A DNA stretch of 64,000 nucleotides from contig JALLLS010000005.1 of the NCBI GenBank assembly GCA_025094145.1, positions 1 to 64,000 of the forward strand. The letters run 5' to 3'. This document shows positions 1-12,968 of this stretch, in pieces; position 1 is the stretch's first letter; each line of letters begins with the position of its first letter. The stretch comes from Spinellus fusiger (lineage: Eukaryota > Mucoromycota > Mucoromycetes > Mucorales > Phycomycetaceae). The notes beneath the pieces are model-generated. The model searched no databases, was not told the DNA's origin, and saw only the letters and a list, made by a program, of their open reading frames with translations. A program made the position numbers and the translations under genes.

Positions 1-848
1 TACCTTTCAATTATATGTACACATATACATATATATTATCTAATATGTCTATAATTGCTTTGACGCTACCCCTTTTCTTTACCTTTTTCGTATAAATTCC
101 CAGTGTTGGTCCTAGTAATCTGACGGGATTGATACTTGATAAAAAAACAATCTGTAAATTACTATGATATTAGCTAATAGTAACATTAGATATTATAAAT
201 AAACTCACAGTATAATCTTGAAGACATTGAGATAGAGCTTGGTCTTTGAAGCTGGTTTATCTTAAAATTATAGAATACAAATAATTTAGAATTTATTAAA
301 AAGGCAGCTGCTTTCAACATTTATTTTTTAGAGCACTCAGGTATGATAGAATAGAGCATTGGTATCAGAAAAAAAAACTATAGCGTTGCTAGTATGTTGT
401 CATATTCTCTGTATTCGCTTTATAGGAGAACTAATTTCTTATTTATTGAAAGAGGAAATAATTCATTTATTTTCCCTAAGTCAGCTAAGTACCTGGAGCA
501 ATGAGCAATATGGAAAAAACCAGTGCATGTGCCAATAAAAGTGCACAAGTCAAATAGACATTAATTTTCTATAAAGAATATTTCCAAATTCTTAATATGC
601 TTAACTATTCAATTATTATTATAGAGGAGCAGGAACAGAAAATATGTTCAAAAGACACATCCATAAAGCCCTTTTCAGTGTTGGTCTCGATGGTCTAAAG
701 ATAAATCAAAGTATCAGTGTCGTCTCGATTTGACTTGTGAGCATCGACAAGAGCTATAAAAACCCTTCCAAGAAAAGTACAGTATTTTTCATTACAAACT
801 ACTTTTTACAAGCTACTTTTGTTCTTTTCTTTTTACAGACTAAACACC
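1..848. promoter_or_regulatory. AT-rich left flank and promoter of the LysM gene
   Basis: No gene is supported in this stretch; it is AT-rich and broken by stops in all frames. A TATA box (TATAAA) lies at 755-760, about 94 bp upstream of the LysM protein ATG, so the last 100 bases or so are the likely core promoter and leader. Confidence 0.5.
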
Positions 849-1715
849 ATGAAACTTTCTCTAATTGCTGCTGCTGTTCTTTCCCTTGTTGTAATAGTCT
901 CTGCTGTCCCCCACAAGCCAAGCCTTGCTTGTGCTGTTTTTTATACTGGTATGTTTTCAAATGTCTTTCGATATTTTCAATTGTTTATCTGATACCTGTC
1001 TGTATTAGCTACTGCTAGAGACTCTTGCCGTAATGTTGCCACTGCTCATGGCATTACTTCAGAGCACTTTCTTGCTATAAATCGCAATCTTGCTAGATTT
1101 GGTTCCCGAGGATGTTCTGCCCTCAAAGTAGGCAGAAAGTACTGTGTCAAGCTCAGAAAAAATGCTCAGACCCAACCTTCTAAGGCCAAGCCCAACACCT
1201 ATGATAAGACCTACAACAGTCCCAAGCCTAGCAGCAAGCCTAGCAGCAAGCCTAGCAGCAAGCCTAGCAGCAAGCCTAGCAGCAAGCCTGATACAAATGT
1301 TAAAGGAGACAAATCTTCTCAAGACGATCCTTATGCTACACCCAATTCTGGTTTTGATACTGTCTACAATAATGAGGCTACTGCCACTACCAAACACAAG
1401 AATTCTCATGCCAAACCTGCCGCCACTACTAAGCCTATCTCTACACCTAAACCCACTGCTCCCGTCAAGGATATTCCTACCAGCCAGCCCCCCACTGCTG
1501 TAAAACCACCTAAAAATGCTGTTAGAAGAATTGTTCCAAACTGTAACGCATTCTACACTGTTGTTGCCGGTGATAAAGGATGTTCTGCTGTTGCTGAAAA
1601 GAATAACATTTCTGAAAGTCAGCTCTATGCATGGAATTTGGGCCTTCACCACTCCAAAGAGCACTTGTGTGATAATCTGGATCTCGGAAAGGCTTACTGC
1701 GTTGGTATCCAATAA
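849..1715 (+). CDS. Secreted protein with two LysM domains joined by a Ser/Lys/Pro repeat linker
   Basis: Two exons, 849-948 and 1009-1715 (60-nt GT-AG intron), give 268 residues. A signal peptide (MKLSLIAAAVLSLVVIVSA) is followed by LysM 1 (about residues 29-80) and a C-terminal LysM 2 (about 212-268). Both domains start with C-x-x-F-Y-T and carry spaced Cys residues typical of fungal LysM proteins. The linker is rich in Ser, Thr, Lys and Pro and contains a tandem SKPS block (about 1220-1290, 12-bp DNA period). LysM domains bind chitin or other GlcNAc polymers; secreted LysM-only proteins in fungi shield cell-wall chitin or sequester chitin fragments. No catalytic domain is visible, so this is a binding protein rather than a chitinase. 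The start is supported by the signal peptide and the TATA box upstream; AATAAA follows the stop near 1740. Function beyond glycan binding is inference. Confidence 0.87.
1220..1292 (+). repeat. 12-bp tandem repeat encoding SKPS units
   Basis: About five near-perfect copies of AGCAGCAAGCCT encode the Ser-Lys-Pro-Ser linker between the two LysM domains. A repeat in whole codons can change copy number without breaking the frame, so linker length may differ between strains. Confidence 0.85.
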
Positions 1716-2055
1716 TGGACCTTTTTTTCATGTAGACTTAATAAAGCACTGTTTCATTACCATTGTAGCTTGTCAATGCCTGACTATAGATAACACCTTA
1801 TATGAGAGATATAGTAGAGTAGTAGTCATATTAAAAATAATGAGAAAAGCCTGTTTTCTATTTATTTATTTGTCTTTTGTATCAAGTTCATTTTTCAATA
1901 CCTTTATGTCATTTACTCTCTTTACTCTCACTTTTCTTCACTGCAAAAGCAACACCAGGGAAAGGGTCTTTCCCTATATATACCTTCAAAAGAACAAGTC
2001 ACTTGATCCAAGGTGTTGGCAACCGTCACACCTCTTCTCAAGGACTGTTTCTCTC

Positions 2056-2876
2056 ATGACAACCTCATGGAGTCCACGCTTCACAGAACCACTGCCTGTA
2101 CTTCATCATGATGACGCTTTCTTTATCGTCAATAAGCCATATGACTGTAAAATACAAGATCCGGCCGAGAACAGTCTGTCGGGTGAGTAGACACAACTCT
2201 TCCTTGTATGTTGTATGTTGTATGTTGTATGTTGATAGCCACAACTCTAGTCCAGGCTATTCTTGAGCGGCAATTCCCGTCCATCCCAAAATTCCGCAAC
2301 GTCCACCAACTAGACTATGCTACGTCTGGCATTTATGTCCTTGCCCTGACTAAAAAAGCAGCCGCTGCTGCTTCAAAACTATTCCAAGAACGAGCAGTGA
2401 AAAAGACTTATTTGGCACTTGTACAGGGCCATTTGCCCTTGGACAAGTGAGTGAATCCACGTTTCCATAGTGCTTGAGTTGATGAGTTCGGTACAAGATA
2501 TCATGTAGATAAGCCTATTGGGGAGGATCCGGGGCACGATTTTCGAATGGCTATTGTGCCTGGCGGCCAATCCGCTCAGACAGAGATCAAAGTGCTACAG
2601 CGTGGAGATTATTGTTATAAGGAAGAGGCCACAGGGGAAGAGAAGAAGATAAAAGTAAGCAAAGTGGAGTTGTTTCCTGTGACAGGAAGACGACATCAGC
2701 TACGGGTACATCTTCAAGACCTTGGTTATCCCATTGTGGGTGATTATAATTACGAAGCCAAGTACACAGACACCTTCCGAATGATGTTGCATGCTTATAA
2801 GATTGTATTGCCCTTGAAAGAGCCTGTTTGCGTACAAACAATAGATCCCTTTCATTCCCTTATAACTATAGACTAG
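2056..2876 (+). CDS. RluA-family RNA pseudouridine synthase
   Basis: Exons 2056-2182, 2251-2446 and 2498-2876 give 233 residues. The first exon holds the family start (HHDDAFFIVNKPYDCKI), the second the catalytic loop NVHQLDYATSG with the invariant Asp that attacks uridine C1', and the third the signature HQLRVHLQDLGYPIVGD. The family converts uridine to pseudouridine in tRNA or rRNA; the length fits small eukaryotic members related to RPUSD1. Catalytic HQLD replaces the more common HRLD. Intron 2 is only 51 nt. The acceptor for intron 1 at TCTAG (2250) was chosen because it alone keeps the frame; the AAG acceptor at 2497 is likewise frame-driven. No N-terminal RNA-binding domain is visible. 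Whether it acts in cytosol or mitochondria is not evident. Confidence 0.85.
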
Positions 2877-2961
2877 ATGATTTTTACTATTACGATTTTT
2901 ACTATTATTTTATTGAATTTCTACAACATCAAACAGGATAGATATACACTCTAAGCAAGAA

Positions 2962-4274
<1,313 letters not shown>

Positions 4275-4945
4275 GATGCTGCTGCTTTAGAAAATAGAAT
4301 GGAGTAGAATAGAAAGATGGAGAGAAAGGCTATTCTTCCTGCCGTTATATATATTTATATACACAAGTGCATTGAAATTCAGATACGAGACAGGCATTCA
4401 CAGAGGTGGTTTTTAATCCCAAACGGAGTAAGCAAGTATCCGTCCAATGTCTTTGGTCTGTTTTCTTCCGCCAATGGCTATTTGTTTTCCAATCCTCACC
4501 ACATGGAAAGGGTGGCACAGACAGGAGAAGAGAGGAGCGGGGATAAAATACGATCTATAAATACATATCCGTTTATTCTGATCAACAAAAATGGTTATTT
4601 CTGTACATTAAGAAACACAAGAGACAAGAGTCCAGTGGCACTTTCCATAAGACAGCCACACAGCCATAGACACTTGATCTTTTGTGTTGAATGTATTACT
4701 TAACTATTATAAAAGATAGACACGACAAACATTATAGCTGGTCATTGTTTATTTGCATATTTAAGATGAGAGACTTATTTACTCAGGAGGATGTATCAGT
4801 ATAGAATAAAGATACACTTTTAGTTAATTATTAGTAAGGATAAGTATAGAGATGATGGTGCAGGGTCCATGATTTGGCATATTTATGCTAGTGACAAAGA
4901 AAAGAAAGAAGAAAAAATAGAAAGAAAAGAGTACATCTTTGTAGG
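4275..4945. other. Intergenic region between GAL10 promoter and polymerase gamma 3' end
   Basis: AT-rich spacer. It holds the GAL10 upstream region on its left and the 3' flank of the polymerase gene on its right. A 128-codon open frame at 4317-4703 shows no domain and no codon-like composition and is not called. No RNA gene is recognised. Confidence 0.5.
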
Positions 4946-7900
4946 TTAAGAAGATTGGGTTGACTTAAATTTTCTAGATGGCTTTTTCATGATGATTGAT
5001 ACTGTTGATTTACCACCACGACCGAGATCAGCTTTCTTCTTGAATACTTTGTGCATCTGAGCCTTAAGAAACTCAATATTTACTGGTTGCTTAGAAACAA
5101 GCACTTCTTTTTTAGAAGCCACAATGCTATTGTAGGGGATTTCCTGCCCCAGCAAACACTCTCCCTCTTCTCCATGGTGCTGAAGGTGCTTCAGAGTGTC
5201 TTGCAAAGAACAAGTTATGCCTTCTGGTATCGTATCAGGATGGGAAGGCGTAATACATGTCATGTTGGGCTCTTTGCGGAAAACATGGTCAACATCCACA
5301 GCAGAGAAGAATCCAACACTCTATAAAACTAGAGGTTAACAGTTGTTCTATCCTTCAGACTACCTGTGGCAAATTGTGAATGCCCAATCTGGAACTGAAC
5401 ATGGTACGTGTCCAAAGATTAGCAAACTGTAGTGCCAGTGCTGTTCTATGCTGATCTTCTTCAGTGGACAGATAGCGGACTTCATCATGGACAGATAGCA
5501 TAAATCTCGCTTTGATGTCGTAGCGCTTGATCAGATGTGCCATGGATACAATAAGCATATGTAAATAGTCTACACCTGAACTCTGCACCACCCAATTGAT
5601 ACGTGATGTTAAGAATTGGGTTCCAGTGTACTGTGGCTTCAGTGCGTCCGTCACTGCACATCCCAGTACAGGAGTGCGTGGTTCCTTGGACAAGGCAATG
5701 TCTTCCAAGGCATTGAACATGTAACTCTCAGATCCACCGTGCCAGAATGTACGCTTGAAGTCATGTCGAACAGAGTGCTCTTTTTCACCCTTTGTATCCG
5801 AGTACAGAGCAAGAGCACGCTTTTCAGCTGTTTCCAATGTCATACCTTGACTGTACTGCAATAACAGACTCGTGGCATACTTTACACCAGCACCATAGAT
5901 ACGGGCATAATTAAAGATCTTGGCCTTGTCTCTACTAATGCCTAGAATATTAGCTGTCTTGGAGTGCAGATCAGTTCCTTCTGATTTTGTGCCTTGCAGT
6001 GTCATCCAGCCTAATGCCGTAGCTCCATGAAAACCAAACTGAGCATCTCCAATCACACTTGAAATCCACAGTTCCTCAGAATCCACATCAGCACCTACAA
6101 TCTTATAACCTTTGGGGGCTTGTATCATAGACTTGAGTTCAGAACCAATACGGTTGGCTTTTGCATTACTAGCAGTGAGCCATGTCTTTTCTACTGCACG
6201 ACGGGTCACTGTTCCCATTGTCACCATCTGAGGCAGAATCATACCATACTGAATGGGAGGAGTGTCCGTTTCTTCCTGCTGAGGGAATCCCATGTCAAGT
6301 TTATTCTTCTCCCATACCACGAATTGGTTAAGAATACGCTCACGAGAACTAATCCAGTAGGCTGACTTGGCGTTTAGATCCAGGGCCTCTCGTGCTGCTT
6401 CGTATTCTGACGTTAAGATCTTCTCCTCAAAGTAGTTCATGTAGTTCTTGGCTAGAGGATTGCCACAGTTGGATTTCTCACCATCCTTATGAGGTACTTT
6501 GAGGTAATAGTAGGTATCGTCTGAGTGGACAGCCTTCTCCTTCATGGTGGTGTCTGCCTCCTTCAGATGCACCTTGTAGCACCAGCCATTGTCAGTGAGG
6601 TAGTGGAGTGGGTAGTCCTTCCACTTTAGCCGCAGAAGAAGAGGAGCGATGCGTGAACGAATGGAGAACTTGACTCTTCCTGCCTTGCTATCCCAAGCAT
6701 CTTTGTACCATTTAGGCTGTCCAGGAAGTTTACGCTGACGAGCATTCACCAACCAATCCAATTGACAGAGCCAAGGATCATTTTGCCATTCTGTAGGTGT
6801 ATCTACCAAGTCCCTTGCCTTTTCTGCCAAACTAATTAACTTTTTATCTAGCAGATCTTCCAGTTCATTGTGCTTTTGAGAAGACTTGTGCAAATACTCA
6901 TCCCACTTTTGATTCACCGTCAGAAATGAATTTCCCATATGAAGTACACCAGCAAAAGACACGGGATGAGGACAATTGACAAGAAAGCGTGGCAAGACAT
7001 GCTGGTAGATTCTATGTGTCATATCTACATCTTGAGCACAGTAGCTTATGAGATGATCAAAATTGTCCCGCACATCTTCCATGGTGCCCACTTCAAAATA
7101 AGACCGTGGCTGTTTATCGGCCTGTATTTTGCAATAGAACTTGGCGACGTCCTTGAGACTGTTGAGAGAACTCACATCAAAGAACTTGGCATGTGCCAGA
7201 TCTGCTCTCTGCATTTCCTCACCAATAGCCACGCTTGTCATGTCCTCAGAGTCAATGGCATTGCGTCGTTTGACCTCCATATTCCATGCTGCTCGTTGCT
7301 GTGAGCACAGTCCAGCCACAGCAATATGCAGACTCATGGTATCAAGGAACCGTAGATTGGAAGAGGTAAGGCTATATTCCTCTGCTATTCTTGCCCGATC
7401 ATAACCAACATTATGTCCAATAATGAGCTTTTCTTCTTTTCCTAATGAAATGAGCTGCTCTTTCTGTGGTGAATCCCCTGTTAAATAGGGAGATGCCCAT
7501 GAATACCATGCTTCAGAAGACGCAGCTACTGCCATGGTAGGATAATGTCCTTCTGCCATGAGGACTTCTATATCAAATACAAGTTTGTCCTCTAATGGAT
7601 GATCGACAGCCATACACTCTCCATTCTTGTACATTGTCCATCCATGTGCTTTCTTCCACTGAGTAGGTTTGGGAGGAAGGGTCTGTTCAGCCAGTAGCTT
7701 TGCTTTTTCAAGATAAGAGCCACACTGTTCTTTCCCCATGGCTTCAAAATGTTCCTCAATCGAATTGCCTCTAAAAGAAGGAAGAGTCAACTCAATGGGG
7801 GTCTGTAGGTCTGCCTTTTTCCCCATAATACTCTGAAGTGTCAGATGTTCCTGAGCAAGAGCTATCTGAATGGAGGTTGGGTTGCTGCTGTCTAATTTCT

Positions 7901-8165
7901 CGGTAAAGAGCTGTTGGTGGAGGGACTTTGATAAGAGTTGTACGTTGGCAGGGTTCATTATGACTGTAGAACTGAAGGAATCAGTAGGTGTCTCAAGATA
8001 ACAGGGCCTTGTCGCAGTGGGCTACTTACTCTTTTCCCGGTCTAGAGTCTGTTGACTCTCATCCAACTGCCTCCGAACAGCAGAGTAGACTGAAAAACAT
8101 CGGTTTGAAGAGTAGGCTCTTGACCATCCAGTGTAAAGGCGCGCAGGTTGGCATGCTTTTAGCAT
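4946..8165 (-). CDS. MIP1: Mitochondrial DNA polymerase gamma catalytic subunit
   Basis: Exons 8165-8030, 7963-5364 and 5320-4946 give 1036 residues. The large exon contains the 3'-5' exonuclease motifs FDIEVLM (Exo I), GHNVGYDRARI (Exo II) and YCAQDVDMTH (Exo III), then polymerase motifs A (GADVDSEELW), B (SRDKAKIFNYARIYGAG) and C (LSVHDEVRYL) of family A polymerases. The short first exon, found by splice matching, encodes 45 residues rich in Arg, Ser and Ala with few acids: a plausible mitochondrial import signal. It joins in phase to the conserved NPANVQLLSKSLHQQLF start, which otherwise would begin abruptly. The last exon begins SVGFFSAVDVDHVFRKE, the normal continuation after NLPQ. The enzyme replicates and proofreads mitochondrial DNA. 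Exon 1 is inferred; the rest is secure. Confidence 0.95.
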
Positions 8166-8349
8166 AGTAAGGTGGTTTTTATCAACATATTCTGTCTATT
8201 TTTTTTCTCCACAGTCTATCTGTGACTTGCATTTGGGATCAAGAGCTCGTTTTTTTTTGACATTTTTTTTTACAGCGCAAGAAATAGCGCGCAATTGCTC
8301 TTATTAACACAGATATTAAGGTAATTCACCAGACTACTTTGTAATAGAA

Positions 8350-9490
8350 TGATATTTTGTGCAGTCGAGTGCTGTCTCTCCCCACCAAACTGTCTTTGTG
8401 AGAGGTCTCTTTATAGAAGACAAAGGTATGCTCACCAAGATGATCATGGAGTAAGCACGCCTCCACAATTCTTCCGCGATTGGTCTGTTACTGGATCAAG
8501 AAAAGGCCTATGACTGAATCCATCCAGAGTACCTCTGCCAGGTTCTTTGCCACCTCCACTTCCGCCCTTCCATAGTACACTACATTAGAAAAAAAACACC
8601 CTCTTCTTCTCTACCAGACTGTGGATAAATGTCAATGGCCACCTATCAAGGCCTAGTGTCTGTTCTTCTCAGCTTCGTGTCCCAAGTTAGGTCTCTTATG
8701 TCCCAAGTTCCTCCAACACAAGATGTTCCCCCTGATCAAGTTGTCCAGTATGTGCTCGTCTCTCAAGGCAGGTGGATTGGGAATCCTGGATCCCATCCTA
8801 CAACAAAATGCCCTACAGATGCAATGGCTTTTTCCTATGATCTCTTTGCCAATGTCTGGTTTGGTTCCTCCCTGGCTGAACTACCTGCTCTGTCATGATC
8901 AACTATCCTCTGAACCTCACCTCACACTCCTTTGTCCTGACCCACGACCTCCCTCCTACCGACACATAGACAGTGTCCTTCCGCACCTTATGCAACAAGA
9001 GTGGAAGTCCTTCTCTTCTGTTCGATCCACCACTCAGCACCAAGAAATGGCGTTCTTTCTGGTCTCTCTCAGTGCCTCACAAGGCTAGAACTGTTTGTTA
9101 TTGCCTGCTCCACAGAGAAATATCTTGTCGTTCTCTTCTACACCACATCATTCCTTTATCTTTTCCATCCCCTACCTGCCTGATCTGTAATAGAGAGGCA
9201 GAAACCATTGAACGTTTTCTTTTTTCTGTGCCCTGCAAAGATGGCCATTTGGTCTCACTGTTGGTCCACCTGCTTTGACAGTCCCTTTTTGGTTGTAGCA
9301 CGACAAGAAACACTATTGGCACTACAGTTCCCCCACCCATCCTTCTTCCACTCCCTCAGCCTCCATTATCAGCTTCCTACCTGTATCGGCTTCCTACCTG
9401 TTGAGTCTATGGATTCACCACTGGCAGCCAGTGTTTGATGCCCACACATTTAGCACCCAGGCAGTTCTTTCTTCAGCAAGAAGTATTTTA
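8350..9490 (+). pseudogene. Decayed 5'-truncated LINE (non-LTR retrotransposon) fragment
   Basis: Pieces of a reverse transcriptase appear in order but in shifting frames with stops. QTVFVRGLFIEDKGML comes first (near 8388). LLDQEKAYD follows near 8488 (the RT D-x-x-x-A-F/Y-D region), with a stop directly after it. GGLGILDPILQQNALQMQWL lies near 8773. A zf-RVT-like C-terminus, FWSLSVPHKARTVCYCLL plus a C-x-x-C pair, spans 9055-9240, and HWQPVFDAHTF lies near 9420. The order matches the C-terminal half of LINE ORF2 proteins; the 5' half with endonuclease is missing. It is followed by A-rich sequence (9488-9510, 9600-9620). No intact frame longer than about 120 codons remains, so it is inert. 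Confidence 0.82.
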
Positions 9491-10241
9491 AAATAAAATA
9501 AAAAAAAGTTCCTAGAGATTGAACTGAGCCCAATTGTTGGATCCTCACAGTCAGCCTTTTCCTAGTTCACCGTGTTGCTGCAATAGGCATAACTTATACA
9601 ATAAAAATAAAAATAAAAAGTGCAGGAAATAGACTCTTTTGGTGTGTTGAATGAGAAGAGACGACACAATCAGATTGAGGCAAATGTAGCATTGGATCAA
9701 TGGTAAGATAGCTCATAGTCAATAGATACACTAACAGAGAAGAAGAGGAAGAAACAATCGTTAAAACAAGAGAAAATGACCTGTGAAATAGCTATTATTC
9801 TCTATTTTACACCAACCACAGTAGAGTATAGTATGAATACACCAATCATGATAGAGTGTAGTACAGATCCACCAATCATAAGTGAGCAATAAAACACAAC
9901 AAGAGGACATTTGTCGGATAATCACCTTCCATAAATAAAACTATCGATCATCCCCGTCAATAGAAACACAGACTACCTAAACGGGACCCCATGGTAGAAG
10001 AAGAGTTAGCAGTAAGATGTATCTCTAGGGGATTTTATTTAGCAAGAGAGGGATTTCCATAGCCTTTTATTAGTAGATTATTATTAGTAGTATTAGTATT
10101 AGTAGCAGTTGGAAGAAGAAGAAGAGAAAGAAGAAGAAAGGTGCATCTACATATATAAAAGACAGGTGCAAAAGAGTACATAAAAGATAAGACTTTGTTG
10201 ACTCTCTGAACTGCCCTGATTCCCTTTGGTTGAAGCCAAAG
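9491..10241. promoter_or_regulatory. Intergenic region with repeated CCAAT-containing units
   Basis: No gene is seen. Between about 9815 and 9890 two imperfect copies of a roughly 33-bp unit occur, each ending ACCAATCAT and containing AGAGTRTAGTA. They lie 350-430 bp upstream of the membrane-protein gene and could be upstream elements of its promoter. A/G-rich AAGAAG tracts (about 10113-10140) precede the gene. Confidence 0.45.
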
Positions 10242-11383
10242 ATGACACATTCTACTGTCTCTCGGCAGAACAAACGGAGATACAATCCACTGGGTGTGTA
10301 CCTATACTTTCTTCCTACTTTCTTTCTGCTTTTATTCTCTTTTGTCATGGCAGGCCGGAAGACCTTATGGGCTGCTTTTCAGATAGTGTCTGTTGTGGCT
10401 ATTCTCTGTTTTGTAGTGATGATGCAACACATCAGAGTTACTCCTCTGGGTATGCACAACAGCCCCAAGAGTAGTAACTTATTCTCAGTGTAGATGAAGA
10501 AACTCCCTGCACCACTTGCCAAGAAACACCCCACTCCATTACCCCAATAGCAGCAGAGAAAGAGAAAGAAGAAGAAAAAGAAAGAAAAGCGTCTTATACA
10601 ATAATCACTGCAGCCAGTGCCAACCACTTTTGTGCCTTGGAGAGTATGTTGTATCTGCTACAGGACTTGCGTCTTCGTGTGCCAAAAGACGCCTTTCCTC
10701 GTATTATTGTCTATGATCTTGGCATTGAGCCCACCCAGGTGCCTGTTCTAAACAACCTCCACCAACACCACTATGTGGATGAAGTTGTTGCCTTTAACTA
10801 CTCATCCTATCCATCTTTCTGGAACATTGGCAGGAAAAGAGGAGAATATGCTTGGAAAACAGGTATCGTGAAGGAAGTACAGGAGCGGATAGGAGGCATT
10901 CTCCTATGGTTGGACACAGGAGATGTTCCCAATCTACGGTTCATTCTTACAATGCCTCAATTGCTAAGGCAGTTTGGCTTCTGGTCTCCTCGCAGCACAG
11001 GCTACATGGACACCCGCTTCAACCACCCCAGCCTGTTTGAATATTACAAGGCAGACCAACAAGAGTATGCTAGTAGAGAGAACTGCAATGGTGCTGTGTT
11101 GGGCTTTAATGCTGATGATGAAAGAGTCGTCCAGGAGATTATTACGCCTTGGTATGAGTGTGGACGTGACTTGGATTGTATTGCACCCAAAGGATCTTCA
11201 CGCCTGAACCACCGCCAAGACCAGTCAGCCATCAGCTTCCTTGCTCTTCGTGCTGGATTTCGATGTCATGAGTATCCAGAATTCCATGGCGTCACTATTC
11301 ATCAGGATGACCAGTGCCATGTGCGGTTGATGCATTTAAATAGTACACAGCAGCTGCTGCATCCTTCTTCGATTGATATTTAG
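10242..11383 (+). CDS. Type II membrane protein with a lumenal glycosyltransferase-like (DUF1647-like) domain
   Basis: Exons 10242-10449 and 10494-11383 (44-nt intron) give 365 residues. Two hydrophobic stretches lie at about residues 20-37 and 42-60. If translation starts instead at the in-frame ATG at 10345 (MAGRKTLWAAFQ), the protein is a classic type II protein with a single signal anchor. A charged E/K-rich stalk follows, then a globular domain starting YTIITAASANHFCALESML. It contains IIVYDLGIEP, GILLWLDTGDVP and a distal block with CNGAVLGF and NHRQDQSAISFL. The opening TxxSxNHF, the LDxGD-type acidic motif and the DQSA block resemble DUF1647 proteins and nucleotide-sugar transferases with an xDxD-like site. 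A Golgi glycosyltransferase is a reasonable inference; substrate and activity are unknown. Confidence 0.75.
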
Positions 11384-11649
11384 ACAGACAAGAAGAATAG
11401 AGTAGAATAGATAAGGACATAGCATCCCAGGCCATGGATGTGAATATGTATGTACTAAATAACGCCCTCATGCCCTATAAGAATAGACACATCCACCCAC
11501 ACAAATCAAGAAACACGCTTTATGCTGTAATACAAGCCTACTTTAAATGTCTTTTTTTCTCTTCTCTCCCCCTTTTCCCCTTTTTCCCTCTCACTCTCTC
11601 TTTTATAAGCACAACCACACGTCCATTTTGCTCTATTCTTATTGTTCTC

Positions 11650-12780
11650 ATGCACCATGACTGTCTTTCTTTCATGCTCTCTCAACACCCTACTCACTCC
11701 TCAAGTACAGAGGTAAGGGCACAGAACAAGTCACAGCTATAACACCCGCTTGGGAGAAAGACTTCTGCCATAGAAAGTCCCCGTCCTCATACCCTGCATC
11801 TGTACGAACCCACACCACGCCACACTTCTGCCTTGACCCATCTTGTTCCTCCCGAGGCTATCCGAGTGGCAGAACAGGAAGAGCAAGATGAAGCCCTGGG
11901 AAGCACCCACCAGCCATTCTCTGCTTATCCCTCCTTCCTGCTGATGAAGCATATGCACTCTCCTCATCCACCTGCCTATTCCAGCGACGGTGCTACTCAC
12001 TTGCACGGCCAAGAGAGAGAACAGCTGCCCGAACAGACCCAAAAACAGACCCGACAGCGACTCAAACGACCTCCCAATGCCTATTTACTGTTCAACCGAG
12101 AAATGCGTCCTCAATTGCTACGGGCTTCTCCTAACTGGTCTTTTACTGACATTAGTAAAGAAATGGCCCGTCAGTGGAAGGAATTACAGCATGTAAGGCA
12201 CCCTCTCCTTGAGGATAGAAAAGGAAAAAGAAGAAAAGAAAAAATATCACTTATCTATTGACTCTCTTCTTTATCTCGTCATGGATCTTATCCACAGACA
12301 CAGCGAGAGCGGTATCTACAACAGGCAGAAACATTGAAACAGGACCAAGTGCGTGGATATAAAGATTTTATCTACCACCGCCGTTCAAAAGCACAACTGG
12401 TCAGCCTTGGACGATCTTCAAAAGCCTCTTTGCCAAAGACACCCACCAAGACCAAAGCAGCCGTACCCACTAAACAAGGACGAGATCCACGGGGAAGAAA
12501 AAAGAAGCAGCGTGGGGACCCTAATCTTCCAAAGCACCCCATGTCAGGGTTTCTGTTTTATTCAGTGACAGTACGTTCTCATGTGGCGGCTACTTTGCCA
12601 GGATCTGCCATGGGTCCTATTAGTAAAGTGTTGGGGGCGAATTGGAGAGCCATGCCCATTGAATCTCGGCTACCCTTTCTGGAAAAGGCGGCTGCAGACA
12701 AAGTGCGTTATGCCAAGGAGATGCGTTACTATACAACTCATGGATTAAATAAAAAGAGTCAGGGCGAGGAACGTTCATAG
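11650..12780 (+). CDS. Protein with two HMG boxes
   Basis: Exons 11650-11712, 11761-12192 and 12298-12780 give 325 residues. Exons 2 and 3 are well supported. Box 1 (about residues 125-200) starts RLKRPPNAYLLFNREMRP and resembles the sequence-specific MATA/SOX class (RPPNAY, WSFTDISKEMARQW). It is interrupted by the second intron after KELQH. Box 2 (about 240-310) starts KHPMSGFLFYSVTVRSHV and resembles HMGB-like boxes. A basic TKTKAAVPTKQGRDPRGRKK linker separates them. Exon 1 (21 codons) is inferred: a TATAAG box lies at 11604-11609, the donor is GAG|GTAAGG, and it supplies the only ATG in phase; otherwise the first in-frame ATG is at 11944. The protein is likely a nuclear DNA-binding factor. 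The zygomycete mating genes sexP and sexM have one box, and their usual neighbours are absent here. Confidence 0.78.
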
Positions 12781-12968
12781 GGCGAACAAAGAAAAAAGAT
12801 AGTGTGTGAGTCATTAAGAGAGACAGAGAGACAATGAAAGAGGGGTATGACCAACTTCCATACACATAAAGACACTTATCAACAGAAACAGAAAGAGTGC
12901 ATTCTAAGTGTTATATATAGATATATAAATAAACAAACAAACAAACGCGTGCTTCATGCAACACAGTA

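Noticed and set aside
1059..1712. Minus-strand 217-codon frame with RLAARLAA repeats
   Set aside because: Antisense of the LysM protein; its repeats mirror the SKPS linker DNA.
4317..4703. 128-codon plus-strand open frame
   Set aside because: No domain, lies in the GAL10 upstream region, composition is not gene-like.
11650..12780. Mating-type locus (sexP/sexM)
   Set aside because: The protein has two HMG boxes, and the usual zygomycete neighbours (triose phosphate transporter and RNA helicase) are absent.
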